64,000 bases of DNA from CAZVPF01 sp964628195 (GCA_964628195.1 CAZVPF010000014.1:13123-77122); one strand, 5' to 3'. Counted from the stretch's first letter, positions 25,589 through 35,061 are shown. Program-made: numbers and translations. Notes: generated by a model from the letters alone, not told the origin.

Positions 25589-26821
25589 CTAAATTTTCCT
25601 TTTACTTTTAAAAACTTCCATCGCCGCAGGGAAAGGCTCAAGCGCGCGCTCGAAAATACCAAGGCTGAAAGCTATAACTAATCCATAATTTGTAATAGGC
25701 ACCCCCGCGTTCCTGCAATGAAGCAGCCGCGACAGCATCGCCCTCCTGTTCCACATGCACGCACCGCAATGGATCACCAGCTTGTAACCGCCCAGGTCAT
25801 CCGGAAAATCGTGCCCCTGCACCTGCTCGAAATTGAGCTCGGCGCCGACATACTGCGTCAGCCATCTCGGAATCTTAACCCTGCCTATATCCTCGCCGAT
25901 CGGGTGATGCGAACACGCCTCGGCTATCAGTATCCTGTCGCCGGCCTGTAAATTGTCTACCGCCATCGCGCCTGCAACCTGGGTTGCGAGGTCACCCTTG
26001 AACCGAGCGAAAAGAATCGAAAAACTTGTCATCGGCACATCGGGCGGAGTGTCGGCAGCTACTTTCAAAAATGCCTGCGAATCCGTAATCACCAGCTTAG
26101 GCGGGCTTTTCAACTTCTCAAGAGAAAAGGCCAGTTCCCGCTCCTTGACCACCATGCAGTAAGAATCGCTGTCCAGCAGGTCGCGTATAGTCTGCACCTG
26201 CGGCAGTATCAACCGCCCCTTAGGCGCTTCTTTGTCTATCGGCACGACAAGCACAGCCATCTCTCCGGGCCCCACGAGGTCACCTGCTATCATCGGGTTG
26301 TTGATATAATCAGCCGGCGCCGAGTCAATAAGAGCCTGTCGAAACTCCAGTACACCCTCGTTTTTAACCGCGCTTGCGAAAACCACCTTCGCATTTTCTG
26401 CTTTTAACTTCTCGAGTGCCCCGCTGTCAGGCCGGCCCAGGTCGGACTTGTTAAAAACCACAACAAGAGGAATATCCCGAGAGGAAAGCTCTTTCTTTAT
26501 GTTCTCTTCAAACTCGCCCCACAGCCCGTCGGTAACAATTACCCCGAGGTCCGTCCTGTCAAAAGCCCTGCGGGTCTTTCCCATGCGAAGCTCACCGAGA
26601 GCCCCCACGTCATCGATACCGGCTGTGTCGATATACAGCACCGGGCCCAGGGGCAAAAGCTCCATCGGCTTTTCAACCGGGTCGGTCGTCGTGCCGGCAT
26701 ACTCGGAAACTATCGAAACCTGCTGCTTAGTGATCGCGTTAAGCAGGCTCGACTTGCCGACATTTCGCCTGCCGAACAAACCAATATGTAAACGGTAACC
26801 TTTAGGTGCTGACTGAACCAT
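25589..26821 (-). CDS. hydF: [FeFe] hydrogenase maturation GTPase HydF
   Basis: A 410-residue protein with an N-terminal Ras-like GTPase and a C-terminal cluster domain. The P-loop is GRRNVGKSS at 17-25, switch/G3 is YIDTAGIDD, and G4 is VFNKSD. The C-terminus has the HydF cluster ligands C-x-H (EACSHHPIGED, near 300) and HC-x2-C (HCGACMW, near 352). HydF is the scaffold that carries the diiron subcluster and hands it to apo-hydrogenase. It lies 18 bases after the lyase gene and directly before hydE. Confidence 0.96.
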   Translation of the reverse strand: MVQSAPKGYRLHIGLFGRRNVGKSSLLNAITKQQVSIVSEYAGTTTDPVEKPMELLPLGPVLYIDTAGIDDVGALGELRMGKTRRAFDRTDLGVIVTDGLWGEFEENIKKELSSRDIPLVVVFNKSDLGRPDSGALEKLKAENAKVVFASAVKNEGVLEFRQALIDSAPADYINNPMIAGDLVGPGEMAVLVVPIDKEAPKGRLILPQVQTIRDLLDSDSYCMVVKERELAFSLEKLKSPPKLVITDSQAFLKVAADTPPDVPMTSFSILFARFKGDLATQVAGAMAVDNLQAGDRILIAEACSHHPIGEDIGRVKIPRWLTQYVGAELNFEQVQGHDFPDDLGGYKLVIHCGACMWNRRAMLSRLLHCRNAGVPITNYGLVIAFSLGIFERALEPFPAAMEVFKSKRKI

Positions 26822-26839
26822 AAACCAAACAGGCCCCTG

Positions 26840-28264
26840 CTATGTATCAATTATCAAATCGTCGGAAAAACCAAGACGGCAGACCGCTTCGGGCTTCAGC
26901 AATGCGTCAAAATCCTCAACGCTCATCAGTCCCTCGCTGAGAACCACTTCGCGCACCGTCCTGCCCCGGCTGACGCACTTTTTCGCGACCTCTGTCGCCT
27001 TTTCATAACCGGTTACAGGCAAAAGCGCAGTCGCTGCCGCTGTCGAGTTCTCAACGTTCGCCATGCATCGGTCCTTGTCGGCGGTTATACCCTGCACACA
27101 ATGCCTGGTTAGAATATCACAGCCGTTTGCCAAAAGCTCGATCCCCTCAAGCAGGCACCTGGCCACAAGCGGCAGAAACGCGTTAAGTTCGAGGCTGCCC
27201 GCCGCACAAGCATTTGCTATAACCTGGTCATAGCCCATAACAAGCATCGCGCACTGCGTCACGGCCTCGGGTATAACAGGATTGACCTTGCCGGGCATTA
27301 TCGACGAGCCTGCCTGTTTTGCCGGCAAGCTGATCTCGCCAAGCCCGCCGTCCGGGCCGGATGACATTAACCGCAGATCACCGCATACTTTTATAAGCGA
27401 ACTTGCGCACGCCTTGAGTATGCCCGAAACTTCGACAAAAACATCGGCGTTCTGCGTAACGTCTACCATGTTCTCTGCCCGGGCAAAACCGATGCCCGTA
27501 AGTTCCCGCAGTTTATCGACCACGCCGAAAATATAGCGCCTCGGCGCGCCAAGGCCCGTGCCTATCGCCGTACCGCCGAGATTAATAACACGCAGCCGCT
27601 CAACACATTTATATACCCGCCACCTGTCGCGGTTGAATGCCTCGGCATAAGCACCCATCTCCCTGCCCAGCGTCGTCAGGACAGCATCCTGAAACTGCGT
27701 CCTGCCGAGCTTAACAACTCCGGCAAACTCTTTTTCCTTTGCCTGGAAAGCCTCCTGCAAAGCGACCAGCCGAGCTTCCAGCTTTCCGATCAGCCTTATC
27801 GCCGCAAGTTTAAGCGCGGTAGGGTAAGTGTCGTTCGTCGACTGGTACCTGTTGATATCGTCCGTTGGCGAAACTCGCTCATAATCACCGTGTTCGCTGC
27901 CGAGTATCTCCAGCGCCCGGTTGGCGATCACCTCGCAAACGTTAAGGTTCGTGCTCGTGCCCGCACCTCCCTGTAGAGCATCGACAACCACGTGTTCATC
28001 GAGCAAACCCTCGGCCATCTCACCGCACGCCCGTTCGATTGCAGCGATCTTGATCCTGTCGCCTTTCCACGCGCCAAGCGAAATGCAAGTCTGCAAACAG
28101 GCAAGTTTGACCGTGCCGTAAGCGCGTATAAGTTCCCTCGGCACAGGTCCGCCGTTGAGTGAAAAATTATCTATCGCCCGTGCGGTATGCACCCCGTACA
28201 AACAATCAGCCGAGACCTCGACTTCGCCGATTATATCCTGTTCTTTCCTGTAACCGTCTGTCAT
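26840..28264 (-). CDS. aspA: Aspartate ammonia-lyase / fumarase-family lyase in the hyd operon
   Basis: A 474-residue member of the aspartase/fumarase family with the signature GSSIMPGKVNP (near 320) and the substrate loops RYQSTNDTYPTALKLAA and GGAGTSTNLNVCEVIANRA. The STND and GGAGTST blocks suit aspartase at least as well as fumarase, but sequence alone does not settle it. The reaction would be L-aspartate to fumarate plus ammonia. The gene lies between the TM1266-type regulator and hydF. Lyases of this type recur in [FeFe] maturation operons of anaerobes, and ammonia is a plausible source of the bridging amine nitrogen; that link is inference. Confidence 0.88.
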   Translation of the reverse strand: MTDGYRKEQDIIGEVEVSADCLYGVHTARAIDNFSLNGGPVPRELIRAYGTVKLACLQTCISLGAWKGDRIKIAAIERACGEMAEGLLDEHVVVDALQGGAGTSTNLNVCEVIANRALEILGSEHGDYERVSPTDDINRYQSTNDTYPTALKLAAIRLIGKLEARLVALQEAFQAKEKEFAGVVKLGRTQFQDAVLTTLGREMGAYAEAFNRDRWRVYKCVERLRVINLGGTAIGTGLGAPRRYIFGVVDKLRELTGIGFARAENMVDVTQNADVFVEVSGILKACASSLIKVCGDLRLMSSGPDGGLGEISLPAKQAGSSIMPGKVNPVIPEAVTQCAMLVMGYDQVIANACAAGSLELNAFLPLVARCLLEGIELLANGCDILTRHCVQGITADKDRCMANVENSTAAATALLPVTGYEKATEVAKKCVSRGRTVREVVLSEGLMSVEDFDALLKPEAVCRLGFSDDLIIDT

Positions 28265-28293
28265 ATCAAAACCAACCGATAACAGCTTGCCGA

Positions 28294-28557
28294 TCAGTCA
28301 TGATCGAAAACCATCTCCTTGACCTCGACACCTTCGACGGCGTTTAGCTTATCGCGGAGCTGCATGCACCGGTCCTGGTCTCCTGCCATCTCAAGTATCA
28401 AAAGCCCGTTCGGCGAGCAGACCGTCTGGCACTCATGCAGCCCAAGCCGGGTCTTGATATTACAGCCGTACTCAGTCAAAACGTCCTGCACCTGGCTTGC
28501 ATGATGAAGCCTGTCGGTAATGTGAACCCCGTAAATAATGTGATCTTCTTTTGCCAT
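28294..28557 (-). CDS. TM1266-type iron-only hydrogenase system regulator
   Basis: An 87-residue ACT-like protein of the small family named after TM1266, found beside hydE/hydF/hydG. It begins IIYGVHITDRLHHASQVQDVL and ends GVEVKEMVFDHD, with a beta-alpha-beta arrangement like NikR or ACT domains. It contains three Cys and three internal His that might bind a ligand or metal. Its role is unproven; the family name 'putative regulator' rests on genome context. GGAG precedes the ATG. It sits between hydG and the lyase gene. Confidence 0.85.
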   Translation of the reverse strand: MAKEDHIIYGVHITDRLHHASQVQDVLTEYGCNIKTRLGLHECQTVCSPNGLLILEMAGDQDRCMQLRDKLNAVEGVEVKEMVFDHD

Positions 28558-28596
28558 TGTCTTCTCCTATAGTCAAATTACAATAAATAAACACTC

Positions 28597-29997
28597 TCAG
28601 CAGAACACGTCTCTGCTGCCCGCTCTTACCTTGTCGACAAGCGTCTTCGATCTCTCAGCCGGCACCTTGTCCATTCCCGCAATAGCCTCTTTTATAAGCT
28701 TCTCGCCTATCTGCCTGGTGTTGTCGCTGCCGTAGTCTAGCAGGTACTCCATAAACGTCGAAAGCGCATTCGGGTCGCAATGCTCCTTTATCTTACCGGG
28801 CTTGGCAAGGTCCATAAAGTCCCCGCCCGTCCTGCCGAGCCTGTAACAACCCGTGCAGAAAGAAGGAATATACCCCATCGAGGCGACGTCTGCTATAACC
28901 TCGTCAAGCGGCCGATGATCGCCCAGAGAAAACTGTGCAAAATGCATATCAAGCTCACCCTCGGCATAACCGCCCGGGTTGGTCCTGCTGCCTGCCGATA
29001 TCTGCGAAACGCCCAGCGCAAAAGTCTCACGCCTCATCCTGGGTGTCTCCCGCGTGGACATAATTATTCCCGTATAAGGCACCGCCAGCCGAAGGATTGC
29101 AACGATCTTGCGGAAGTCGATATCATTGACCGGCTGCGGCGGATGGCTCGAAATATCCGAACCCGTCGCAGGCTCCAGCCGCGGCACCGATATCGTGTGC
29201 GGCCCTATTCCGAACTTACCCTCAAGATAACGTATATGCTGCATCAGTGCGAGTATCTCGAACCGCCAGTCGAACAGCCCGAACAGCACACCGATGCCCA
29301 GGTCGTCTATCCCGGCCTCCATCGCCCTGTCCATAGCCGTTATCCGCCAGTCATAATCCGTCTTTTTGCCCCGCACATGCACCTTGTGATATGTCTCGTG
29401 GTGATACGTCTCCTGGAAAAGCTGATACGTCCCGATCTGCGCCGCCTTTAGCTGTTTGAACTCATCCAGCGTCAGGGGAGCCACATTCACGTTGACCCTC
29501 CGCACTTCGCCATTATCGTGCCTGGTCTTGTATATCGTCTCGATGCTGTCCAGCACATACTTGAACCCCTGCTTCGGATAGGACTCACCTGCCACAAGAA
29601 GTACCCGCTTGTGCCCCTGATCGATAAGTATCCGCACCTCGTTGGCTATCTCTTCCTGAGTCAGGGCCCGGCGGGTAACTTCCTTATTCGTCGCCCGAAA
29701 AGCACAGTACAAACACTCGTTACCGCAAAGGTTCGATATATAAAGCGGCGCAAATATGACCAGCCGTCTGCCGTATATCGTCTCTTTAACCTCCTTGGCC
29801 GTGCTGAAAAGCTCACCCAAAAGTTCCGGATCGCTTATCGCCGAAAGCACAGCGACATCCTCCATCTCAAGGCCTTTCATCTCACGGGCCTTGGCAAGAA
29901 CCTCGCGCACATGCGACGCATCCCTGTCACAGCACTTATCAAGCACTTCACTTATTTTCGGCTCGTTAATTATCTTCATGCCTGCATCAACGCTCAT
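28597..29997 (-). CDS. hydG: [FeFe] hydrogenase maturase HydG (tyrosine lyase)
   Basis: A 466-residue radical SAM enzyme that splits tyrosine to make the CO and CN ligands and the iron synthon of the H-cluster. The SAM cluster motif is C91-x3-C95-x2-C98 (NLCGNECLYCAF). The C-terminal auxiliary cluster motif is C-x2-C-x22-C (FCTGCYRLGRTGGDF to KEHC). Between them are NVNVAPLTLDEF and TYQLFQETYHHETYHK, typical of the ThiH/HydG barrel. The open frame is longer, but the ATG at 29997 has GGAGG six bases before it and overlaps the kinase stop (ATGA), so translation is coupled to the histidine kinase. Confidence 0.96.
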   Translation of the reverse strand: MSVDAGMKIINEPKISEVLDKCCDRDASHVREVLAKAREMKGLEMEDVAVLSAISDPELLGELFSTAKEVKETIYGRRLVIFAPLYISNLCGNECLYCAFRATNKEVTRRALTQEEIANEVRILIDQGHKRVLLVAGESYPKQGFKYVLDSIETIYKTRHDNGEVRRVNVNVAPLTLDEFKQLKAAQIGTYQLFQETYHHETYHKVHVRGKKTDYDWRITAMDRAMEAGIDDLGIGVLFGLFDWRFEILALMQHIRYLEGKFGIGPHTISVPRLEPATGSDISSHPPQPVNDIDFRKIVAILRLAVPYTGIIMSTRETPRMRRETFALGVSQISAGSRTNPGGYAEGELDMHFAQFSLGDHRPLDEVIADVASMGYIPSFCTGCYRLGRTGGDFMDLAKPGKIKEHCDPNALSTFMEYLLDYGSDNTRQIGEKLIKEAIAGMDKVPAERSKTLVDKVRAGSRDVFC

Positions 29998-31307
29998 TGT
30001 GTACCTCCGTTTCCCCGGCCGGCTTTGGCCGGTATCGCAAAACTGAATCTCGCCCACCTGCCCTGCTCGGACTCGGCCCATATCCTGCCGCCATGCAGCA
30101 CAATAATCCGCCAGCAGGTATAAAGCCCTACACCGGTGCCTTTACGTTTCTTAAGCTCGGGCTCGTCAAGCCGCGAAAACTTCTTGAAAAGTTTCTGCTT
30201 TGCGCTGTCACTAAAGCCCGGCCCTTCGTTAAGCACCGAAACATTGAGGCGATCATCTTCAACATTAATATCCAATCTAAGCAGCCCGTTCTCATTGCCG
30301 TACTTGACCCCGTTGCCAAGCAGGTTAACCATTACGATCTTCATAAGGTCGGGGTCGCAATCAACATTTATTGTACCACTTGTCACATTTTTTTCAAACC
30401 TAACCTTTTTCTCTTCCATCTGGGGCTGGATAATATCGACCGCAGTATCCACAACCTCGCTCACAAAATCCACATTTCGAACATTAGCACGAAGTGCCCC
30501 TCCCTCCAGCCGGGAAAGATCAAGGTACTCCCTTACCATATTAGTAATATACTCTATCTTTGAAGTTATACGTTTGATCTTATCCTTTTGGTCGTCATTT
30601 AATTGCCCGAAATAACCCTCACCCATCATATATGCGTCTGTCAGCATCGACGAAAGCGGGTTCTTAAGCTCGTGACTGGCAAAACCGAGCATCTCAAGAT
30701 ACGAATCCTTCGCCCTTTCAAGACTCTCGATCATCCACGCCTTTTCAACTGCCTGGCTAAGCCTTTCGGCCATGAGCACGTGCATGATAACGGCCTGCTC
30801 ATCATACGCATTCTTGTTCCTGCTGCTGCGAAAAAACAGCCCGGCCTGTCTGCCCTCAACGCTCAATGGACATGTCATGCTCGACCGCACACCCTCTTTT
30901 AACACAAGCTTTGTGGAAACGCTGTTCGGATGCTCCTGGAGATACTTCTCAAGGTCGTTAATAACTCTCGGCCTGCCCTTGTTAATCACCTCCTCAAGCG
31001 AGCTGCCGGCAAGGTCCTCACTGTAACCGACCTTCAAAATAACCGGCTTATATAACGCCCTTGCCCAACGCGCGGTAACCCTCTTGCCCTCTTCCTCCAC
31101 AAACGCAAGGCCCAGCCGGTCACATTCACTGACCGAAACGATTTGCTCGAAAACAAAGTTCATAACCTCGTTAAGGCTAAGACCCGACGCAACTTTTTGA
31201 TTGATAAAATCCAGGGTCTCCTGCTGTGCCGTACTTAAATTCGCCGCCCGCAACTTTTGTTCGCTTATCTGCGGGTAGTAGATCGTCTTGTCATGCAAAC
31301 TCGCCAT
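29994..31307 (-). CDS. Soluble GAF-domain sensor histidine kinase in the hydrogenase operon
   Basis: A 437-residue kinase without membrane helices. A GAF-type sensor (about 30-190, QEIVSVSECDRLGLAFVEEEG region) precedes HisKA with the phospho-His in ASHELKNPLSSM, and a HATPase with DPDLMKIVMVNLLGNGVKYG, LNEGPGF and GTGVGLYTC. GGGGG lies before the ATG at 31307. The gene stands just after the terminator behind the hydrogenase gene and is coupled to hydG. With the lone receiver protein at the head of the block it probably forms a two-component pair. The signal may be redox, oxygen or a small molecule; the GAF domain shows no diagnostic residues to me. Confidence 0.88.
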   Translation of the reverse strand: MASLHDKTIYYPQISEQKLRAANLSTAQQETLDFINQKVASGLSLNEVMNFVFEQIVSVSECDRLGLAFVEEEGKRVTARWARALYKPVILKVGYSEDLAGSSLEEVINKGRPRVINDLEKYLQEHPNSVSTKLVLKEGVRSSMTCPLSVEGRQAGLFFRSSRNKNAYDEQAVIMHVLMAERLSQAVEKAWMIESLERAKDSYLEMLGFASHELKNPLSSMLTDAYMMGEGYFGQLNDDQKDKIKRITSKIEYITNMVREYLDLSRLEGGALRANVRNVDFVSEVVDTAVDIIQPQMEEKKVRFEKNVTSGTINVDCDPDLMKIVMVNLLGNGVKYGNENGLLRLDINVEDDRLNVSVLNEGPGFSDSAKQKLFKKFSRLDEPELKKRKGTGVGLYTCWRIIVLHGGRIWAESEQGRWARFSFAIPAKAGRGNGGTQ

Positions 31308-31320
31308 CTGATGCCCCCGT

Positions 31321-31358
31321 AAAAAAAGATGCCGGCCACATACGCAGCCGGCATCCTG
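31321..31358 (-). terminator. Terminator between hydrogenase structural and maturation genes
   Basis: On the minus strand GATGCCGGC, ten bases, GCCGGCATC, then a run of seven T: a perfect 9-bp stem. It lies about 30 bases after the hydrogenase stop and just before the kinase gene. Read-through would couple maturation genes to the structural genes at a lower level. Confidence 0.88.
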
Positions 31359-31389
31359 AAATATACTCAAACATTCAAACCGCCGACCG

Positions 31390-33312
31390 TCAGGCGATAT
31401 ACTTACCCCTCGCGAGGTAATCGGTGTGAAGCAGCTTATGACTGATATGACCGCATGGCCCATCCGTCAAAAATTCCTCGTAAAGCTTCACAACAGCCGG
31501 GTTCTCGTGCGACTTTCTAATTTCGTAAGCCGCGTCTTCGCTGTAGATGGCTTTCGCACGTGCCGCACGTATCTCCGGGCTGGTCGGTATGGGCTGTCCG
31601 CCGCCGCCCAGGCAGCCGCCCGGACAGGCCATAAATTCGATGAAGTGACACTCGCTGAACTTGCCGCCTGCCTTGATATCTTCAAGAACCTTCTTGGCGT
31701 TTGCCGTACCGTGAGCAACCCCGACCTTAAGCGTAGCGCCTTTCAGCCAGTCCCAGTTTGGAACAAGGTGTGCGATAAGCTCAGGCACAGGACCGACAGC
31801 GTTAATAGGTATTTCGGCGTACTTGACTCCCTCGAAACCGCGAACCGGAATAATGTCCGCATGTTCGTAAAGGTCCTCGACCTTAATACCGCAAACAAGC
31901 TCGATTACCGTTCTAAGAGCAGCCTCCATAACACCGCCGCTTGCGCCGAAGATAACACCCGAACCGGTCGCAGTGCCGAACGGGTCGTCAAAGTCCGACT
32001 TGGGGACGTTAGGCAGGTCGATGCCCGCCTCGCTGATCATCTGTGCAAGCTCGCGAGTCGTCAGGCCGTAATCAATATCCTTGTAACCACTGTCAGCCAT
32101 TTCGGGCCTGTTGCACTCGAACTTCTTCGCCGAACAGGGCATAAGAGCGACTGTCACGATATCCTTCGGGTCGATATTCTTCTGCTTTGCGTAGTAGGTC
32201 TTGATAACCGAACCGAACATCTGCTGCGGGCTCTTCGCCGAAGAAACACAATTCAGCATCTCAGGATAGAAATGCTCGATATACTTAACCCAACCCGGCG
32301 AACAGCTTGTAAACTGCGGCAAAGCGACGCTGCTGTCTTTTTCAACCAGCGCCTTGTAGAGCCTTATAATAAGCTCTGTGCCTTCTTCTATGATCGTAAG
32401 GTCGGCAGTAAAGTTGGTGTCGAAGACCTTATCGAATCCGCACCTTCTAAGCGCAGTGTTCATCTCGAATGTCAATGGCACACCCGGCTCGAGTCCGAAG
32501 CACTCACCGATACCGGCACGCGGGCTCGGGGCGGTCTGTATAACGACATGCTTTGTCGGGTCGTCTATTGCATCCCATACCTCGTCGGTAGGATCGTTGG
32601 CGCGAAGCGCACCGGTGGGACAGCGGTTAATGCACTGCCCGCAATTAATACAGATAACCTCACCGAGGGGTTTTTCCGCGAAGGTTACGATCTCGGTGCT
32701 GTTGCTGCGGTGAGCGGCCTCAAGAACGCCCACTTCCTGCAGGTCGATACAAGTGCGAACACACCTGCGGCACAGGATACACTTGTTCATATCACGAACG
32801 ACCGAATAGCTCGATTTGTCAACCTCGAACATAGGCTCCTCGGGATGACCGAAACGGAAATAGTCAACACCGTATTCTTTAGCGAGCGACTGAAGTTCAC
32901 AGTTGTTATTCCTGAAGCACGCGTAACACTCGCCGTAATGCTTGGAAAGCATCAGGTCGAGAATGTGCCTTCGCGCCTGCCTTACCTTGCGGGAATGGGT
33001 CTTGACGTTTATAGGCTGGGTGATCGGGTAGGCACATGACGCCTGGAGCGTCCTCTGGCCCTCGATTTCCACTACACATATACGGCAAACACCGGCAATA
33101 CACAGATCGTCATGGTGACACAAAGTGGGTATGCGTATGCCAAGCTCTTTGGCGGCCTCAAGGATCGTTGTGCCCATAGGCACTTTCAGTTCCTTGTCGT
33201 CGATAGTGACGGTAACCTGGCCGCCTATCGCCTGGCTGTCACCGCCTCTGACTTTCTGCCCCCTCTGACTTACAGGGGCACGACTTGTATCTTCACTAAT
33301 ATTCTTAGCCAT
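31390..33312 (-). CDS. hndD: NAD-linked [FeFe] hydrogenase catalytic subunit (HndD/HydA type)
   Basis: A 640-residue iron-only hydrogenase. From the N-terminus: [2Fe-2S] domain with C65, C76, C79, C93; His-ligated cluster H125-x3-C129-x2-C132-x5-C138; two [4Fe-4S] motifs at C178-C188 and C221-C231; then the H-cluster domain with L1 TSCSPGW (335-341), L2 MPCSAKKFE (391-399), and L3 near 558-574 (EFMACPGGCLGGGGQP). A small-subunit-like tail with HKLLHTDY ends it. L1 has Ser at the second Cys of the TSCCPxW form, as I recall from other trimeric enzymes. With the two Nuo-like subunits encoded upstream it should link H2 to NAD(H) and probably ferredoxin. GAGGAG precedes the ATG. Confidence 0.96.
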   Translation of the reverse strand: MAKNISEDTSRAPVSQRGQKVRGGDSQAIGGQVTVTIDDKELKVPMGTTILEAAKELGIRIPTLCHHDDLCIAGVCRICVVEIEGQRTLQASCAYPITQPINVKTHSRKVRQARRHILDLMLSKHYGECYACFRNNNCELQSLAKEYGVDYFRFGHPEEPMFEVDKSSYSVVRDMNKCILCRRCVRTCIDLQEVGVLEAAHRSNSTEIVTFAEKPLGEVICINCGQCINRCPTGALRANDPTDEVWDAIDDPTKHVVIQTAPSPRAGIGECFGLEPGVPLTFEMNTALRRCGFDKVFDTNFTADLTIIEEGTELIIRLYKALVEKDSSVALPQFTSCSPGWVKYIEHFYPEMLNCVSSAKSPQQMFGSVIKTYYAKQKNIDPKDIVTVALMPCSAKKFECNRPEMADSGYKDIDYGLTTRELAQMISEAGIDLPNVPKSDFDDPFGTATGSGVIFGASGGVMEAALRTVIELVCGIKVEDLYEHADIIPVRGFEGVKYAEIPINAVGPVPELIAHLVPNWDWLKGATLKVGVAHGTANAKKVLEDIKAGGKFSECHFIEFMACPGGCLGGGGQPIPTSPEIRAARAKAIYSEDAAYEIRKSHENPAVVKLYEEFLTDGPCGHISHKLLHTDYLARGKYIA

Positions 33313-33330
33313 AATTAAAAACTCCTCTAT

Positions 33331-34530
33331 TTAGTTAACGACCGGCTCATCGGCCCGTCCGAATACTTCGTCTGGAAAATGCTTAACGATCGACAAAAAC
33401 GCGTTCGGGCTCGACTGCCCAAGGCCGCACTTCGAAGATAACTGCATGGTCTCGCCCAGCTTGCAAAGCTCACGGAGATAACTCGTAGAGCAGCAGCCAA
33501 GCTCAAGCATTTCACACCCTTCCAGCAGTTTTTCATTGCCTTCGCGGCAAGGCGTGCACTGACCGCACGACTCGTCAACAAAGAACTCAAGGAAATTTTT
33601 CGCAACCTGAAGCATATCCCTGTGCTGACCGAACACGATGATCGATCCGCCTGTTGCGACGTCTTCATAGGAAATCTGTCTGTCGAACTCGCTTGCCGGT
33701 ATGCAGTGCCCCGAGGCTCCGCCGATCTGGACAGCCTTTGCGTCGGTGGCGCCTACTTCTTTAAGAAGCTCGTTTACCTTCACGCCCATCGGGAACTCGT
33801 AAACGCCCGGCTTTTCACAGTCGCCCGATACGCTCAAAAGCTTAAGGCCCGTAGATTTCTCGGTGCCCAGGCCCTTGAACCAGTCGGCGCCTTTGTCCAT
33901 TATGCAGGAAATCCAGGCAAAGGTTTCGACATTGTTGACGATAGTCGGATGTCCCATAAGACCGGTATCGACCGGGAAAGGCGGCCTGTTGCGGGGCTCG
34001 CCCCGCTGACCTTCGAGCGACTCGATAAGAGCTGTCTCTTCGCCGCATACATAAGCGCCTGCGCCCATGTGAATATCGATATCAAAATCAAAACCGTCCT
34101 TGCCGAGAATCTTCCCGCCAAGAAGGTTCTTATCCCTGCGGCTTTGAAGGACCGTCTCGAGGTGACTGCGAAGATAGGTATATTCACCGCGAAGGTAAAG
34201 AATGCCCTTCTTAGCCCCGATTGCGAACGCTCCAATCGTCATGCCCTCGAATACGAGATCGGCATACTGGGTCATAACGAACCTGTCCTTAAAGGTGCCC
34301 GGCTCGCCTTCGTCGGCGTTGCAGACAACGTACTTCTCATCGTCTTTGGCAGCCGCTGCAAGGTTCCACTTGACACCTGTCGGGAAACCGGCGCCGCCGC
34401 GTCCCTTGATGCTCGAAGCGCTTACCTCGCCGAGAACACCGGCGCGGTCCTTTTTAACCGCTGCCTTTAGACCGGCATCTGCCGACATGGAAGCGAATGT
34501 TATTTTATTTGTATATTCTGTGGTAGTCAT
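33331..34530 (-). CDS. hndC: Hydrogenase flavoprotein subunit (HndC/HydB, NuoF-like)
   Basis: A 399-residue NuoF-type protein. GRGGAGFP (43-50) and NADEGEPGTFKDR (71-83) mark the NADH and FMN sites, and C322-x2-C325-x2-C328 with C368 binds one [4Fe-4S] cluster. The N-terminal thioredoxin-like [2Fe-2S] domain and the C-terminal ferredoxin domain that some HndC/HydB proteins carry are missing, so this is a short form. It is the NAD(H)-reacting subunit of the trimer. Its ATG overlaps the stop of the upstream subunit gene (ATGA), and GGAGGAG lies before it. Confidence 0.95.
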   Translation of the reverse strand: MTTTEYTNKITFASMSADAGLKAAVKKDRAGVLGEVSASSIKGRGGAGFPTGVKWNLAAAAKDDEKYVVCNADEGEPGTFKDRFVMTQYADLVFEGMTIGAFAIGAKKGILYLRGEYTYLRSHLETVLQSRRDKNLLGGKILGKDGFDFDIDIHMGAGAYVCGEETALIESLEGQRGEPRNRPPFPVDTGLMGHPTIVNNVETFAWISCIMDKGADWFKGLGTEKSTGLKLLSVSGDCEKPGVYEFPMGVKVNELLKEVGATDAKAVQIGGASGHCIPASEFDRQISYEDVATGGSIIVFGQHRDMLQVAKNFLEFFVDESCGQCTPCREGNEKLLEGCEMLELGCCSTSYLRELCKLGETMQLSSKCGLGQSSPNAFLSIVKHFPDEVFGRADEPVVN

Positions 34531-35048
34531 ACTACATGCTCCTCCTTTCTCTGCATTGCATGTGCGGTAAAGGCCTTACGGCAGCCTTCGATGATATCGT
34601 GCACCTTGGCAGGAGTTACGCGAGTGAAAATCTGGTCATTTACAAGCATCGCCGGTCCCTGGTCACACATTCCGAGACAGTTGGCCCATTCGAGTGTGAA
34701 GTTGCCGTCGGGTGTTGTCTCACCAAAGTTAATGTTAAGATCGTTTTCAAGCTGAGCAGCCACTCGATCTTTACCTACCATATCGCAGGATATTGTCCTG
34801 CAAAGACGGATAATGAACTTACCTTTTACCTTCTGATCGAGGAAGCTGTAAAAAGAAACAACTCCGTAAACCTCGACCGGGTGGATATCCATCAGGTCCG
34901 CCACGATCTGCATCGCGTGCTCTGTAATGTGATTGTACTTCTTCTGGATCTCCTGAAGCACCGGGATAAGGGCCCTGCGGTCATTGCCGTGCTCTTCAAC
35001 CCAATGCTCGATCTCTTTTACGATTCTTTCCTGTTCTGTTATAAGCAT
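34527..35048 (-). CDS. hndA: Hydrogenase [2Fe-2S] subunit (HndA/HydC, NuoE-like)
   Basis: A 173-residue thioredoxin-fold ferredoxin. The N-terminal helical half (LIPVLQEIQKKYNHI) and DIHPVEVYGVVSFYSFL are typical of NuoE. The cluster ligands are C83-x4-C88 (CRTISC) and C124-x3-C128 (CLGMC). It passes electrons between the flavin subunit and the hydrogenase. AGGAGG precedes the ATG by nine bases. It follows the response-regulator gene by 13 bases and is translationally coupled to the NuoF-like gene. Confidence 0.95.
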   Translation of the reverse strand: MLITEQERIVKEIEHWVEEHGNDRRALIPVLQEIQKKYNHITEHAMQIVADLMDIHPVEVYGVVSFYSFLDQKVKGKFIIRLCRTISCDMVGKDRVAAQLENDLNINFGETTPDGNFTLEWANCLGMCDQGPAMLVNDQIFTRVTPAKVHDIIEGCRKAFTAHAMQRKEEHVV

Positions 35049-35061
35049 ATCTGTTTACCTC

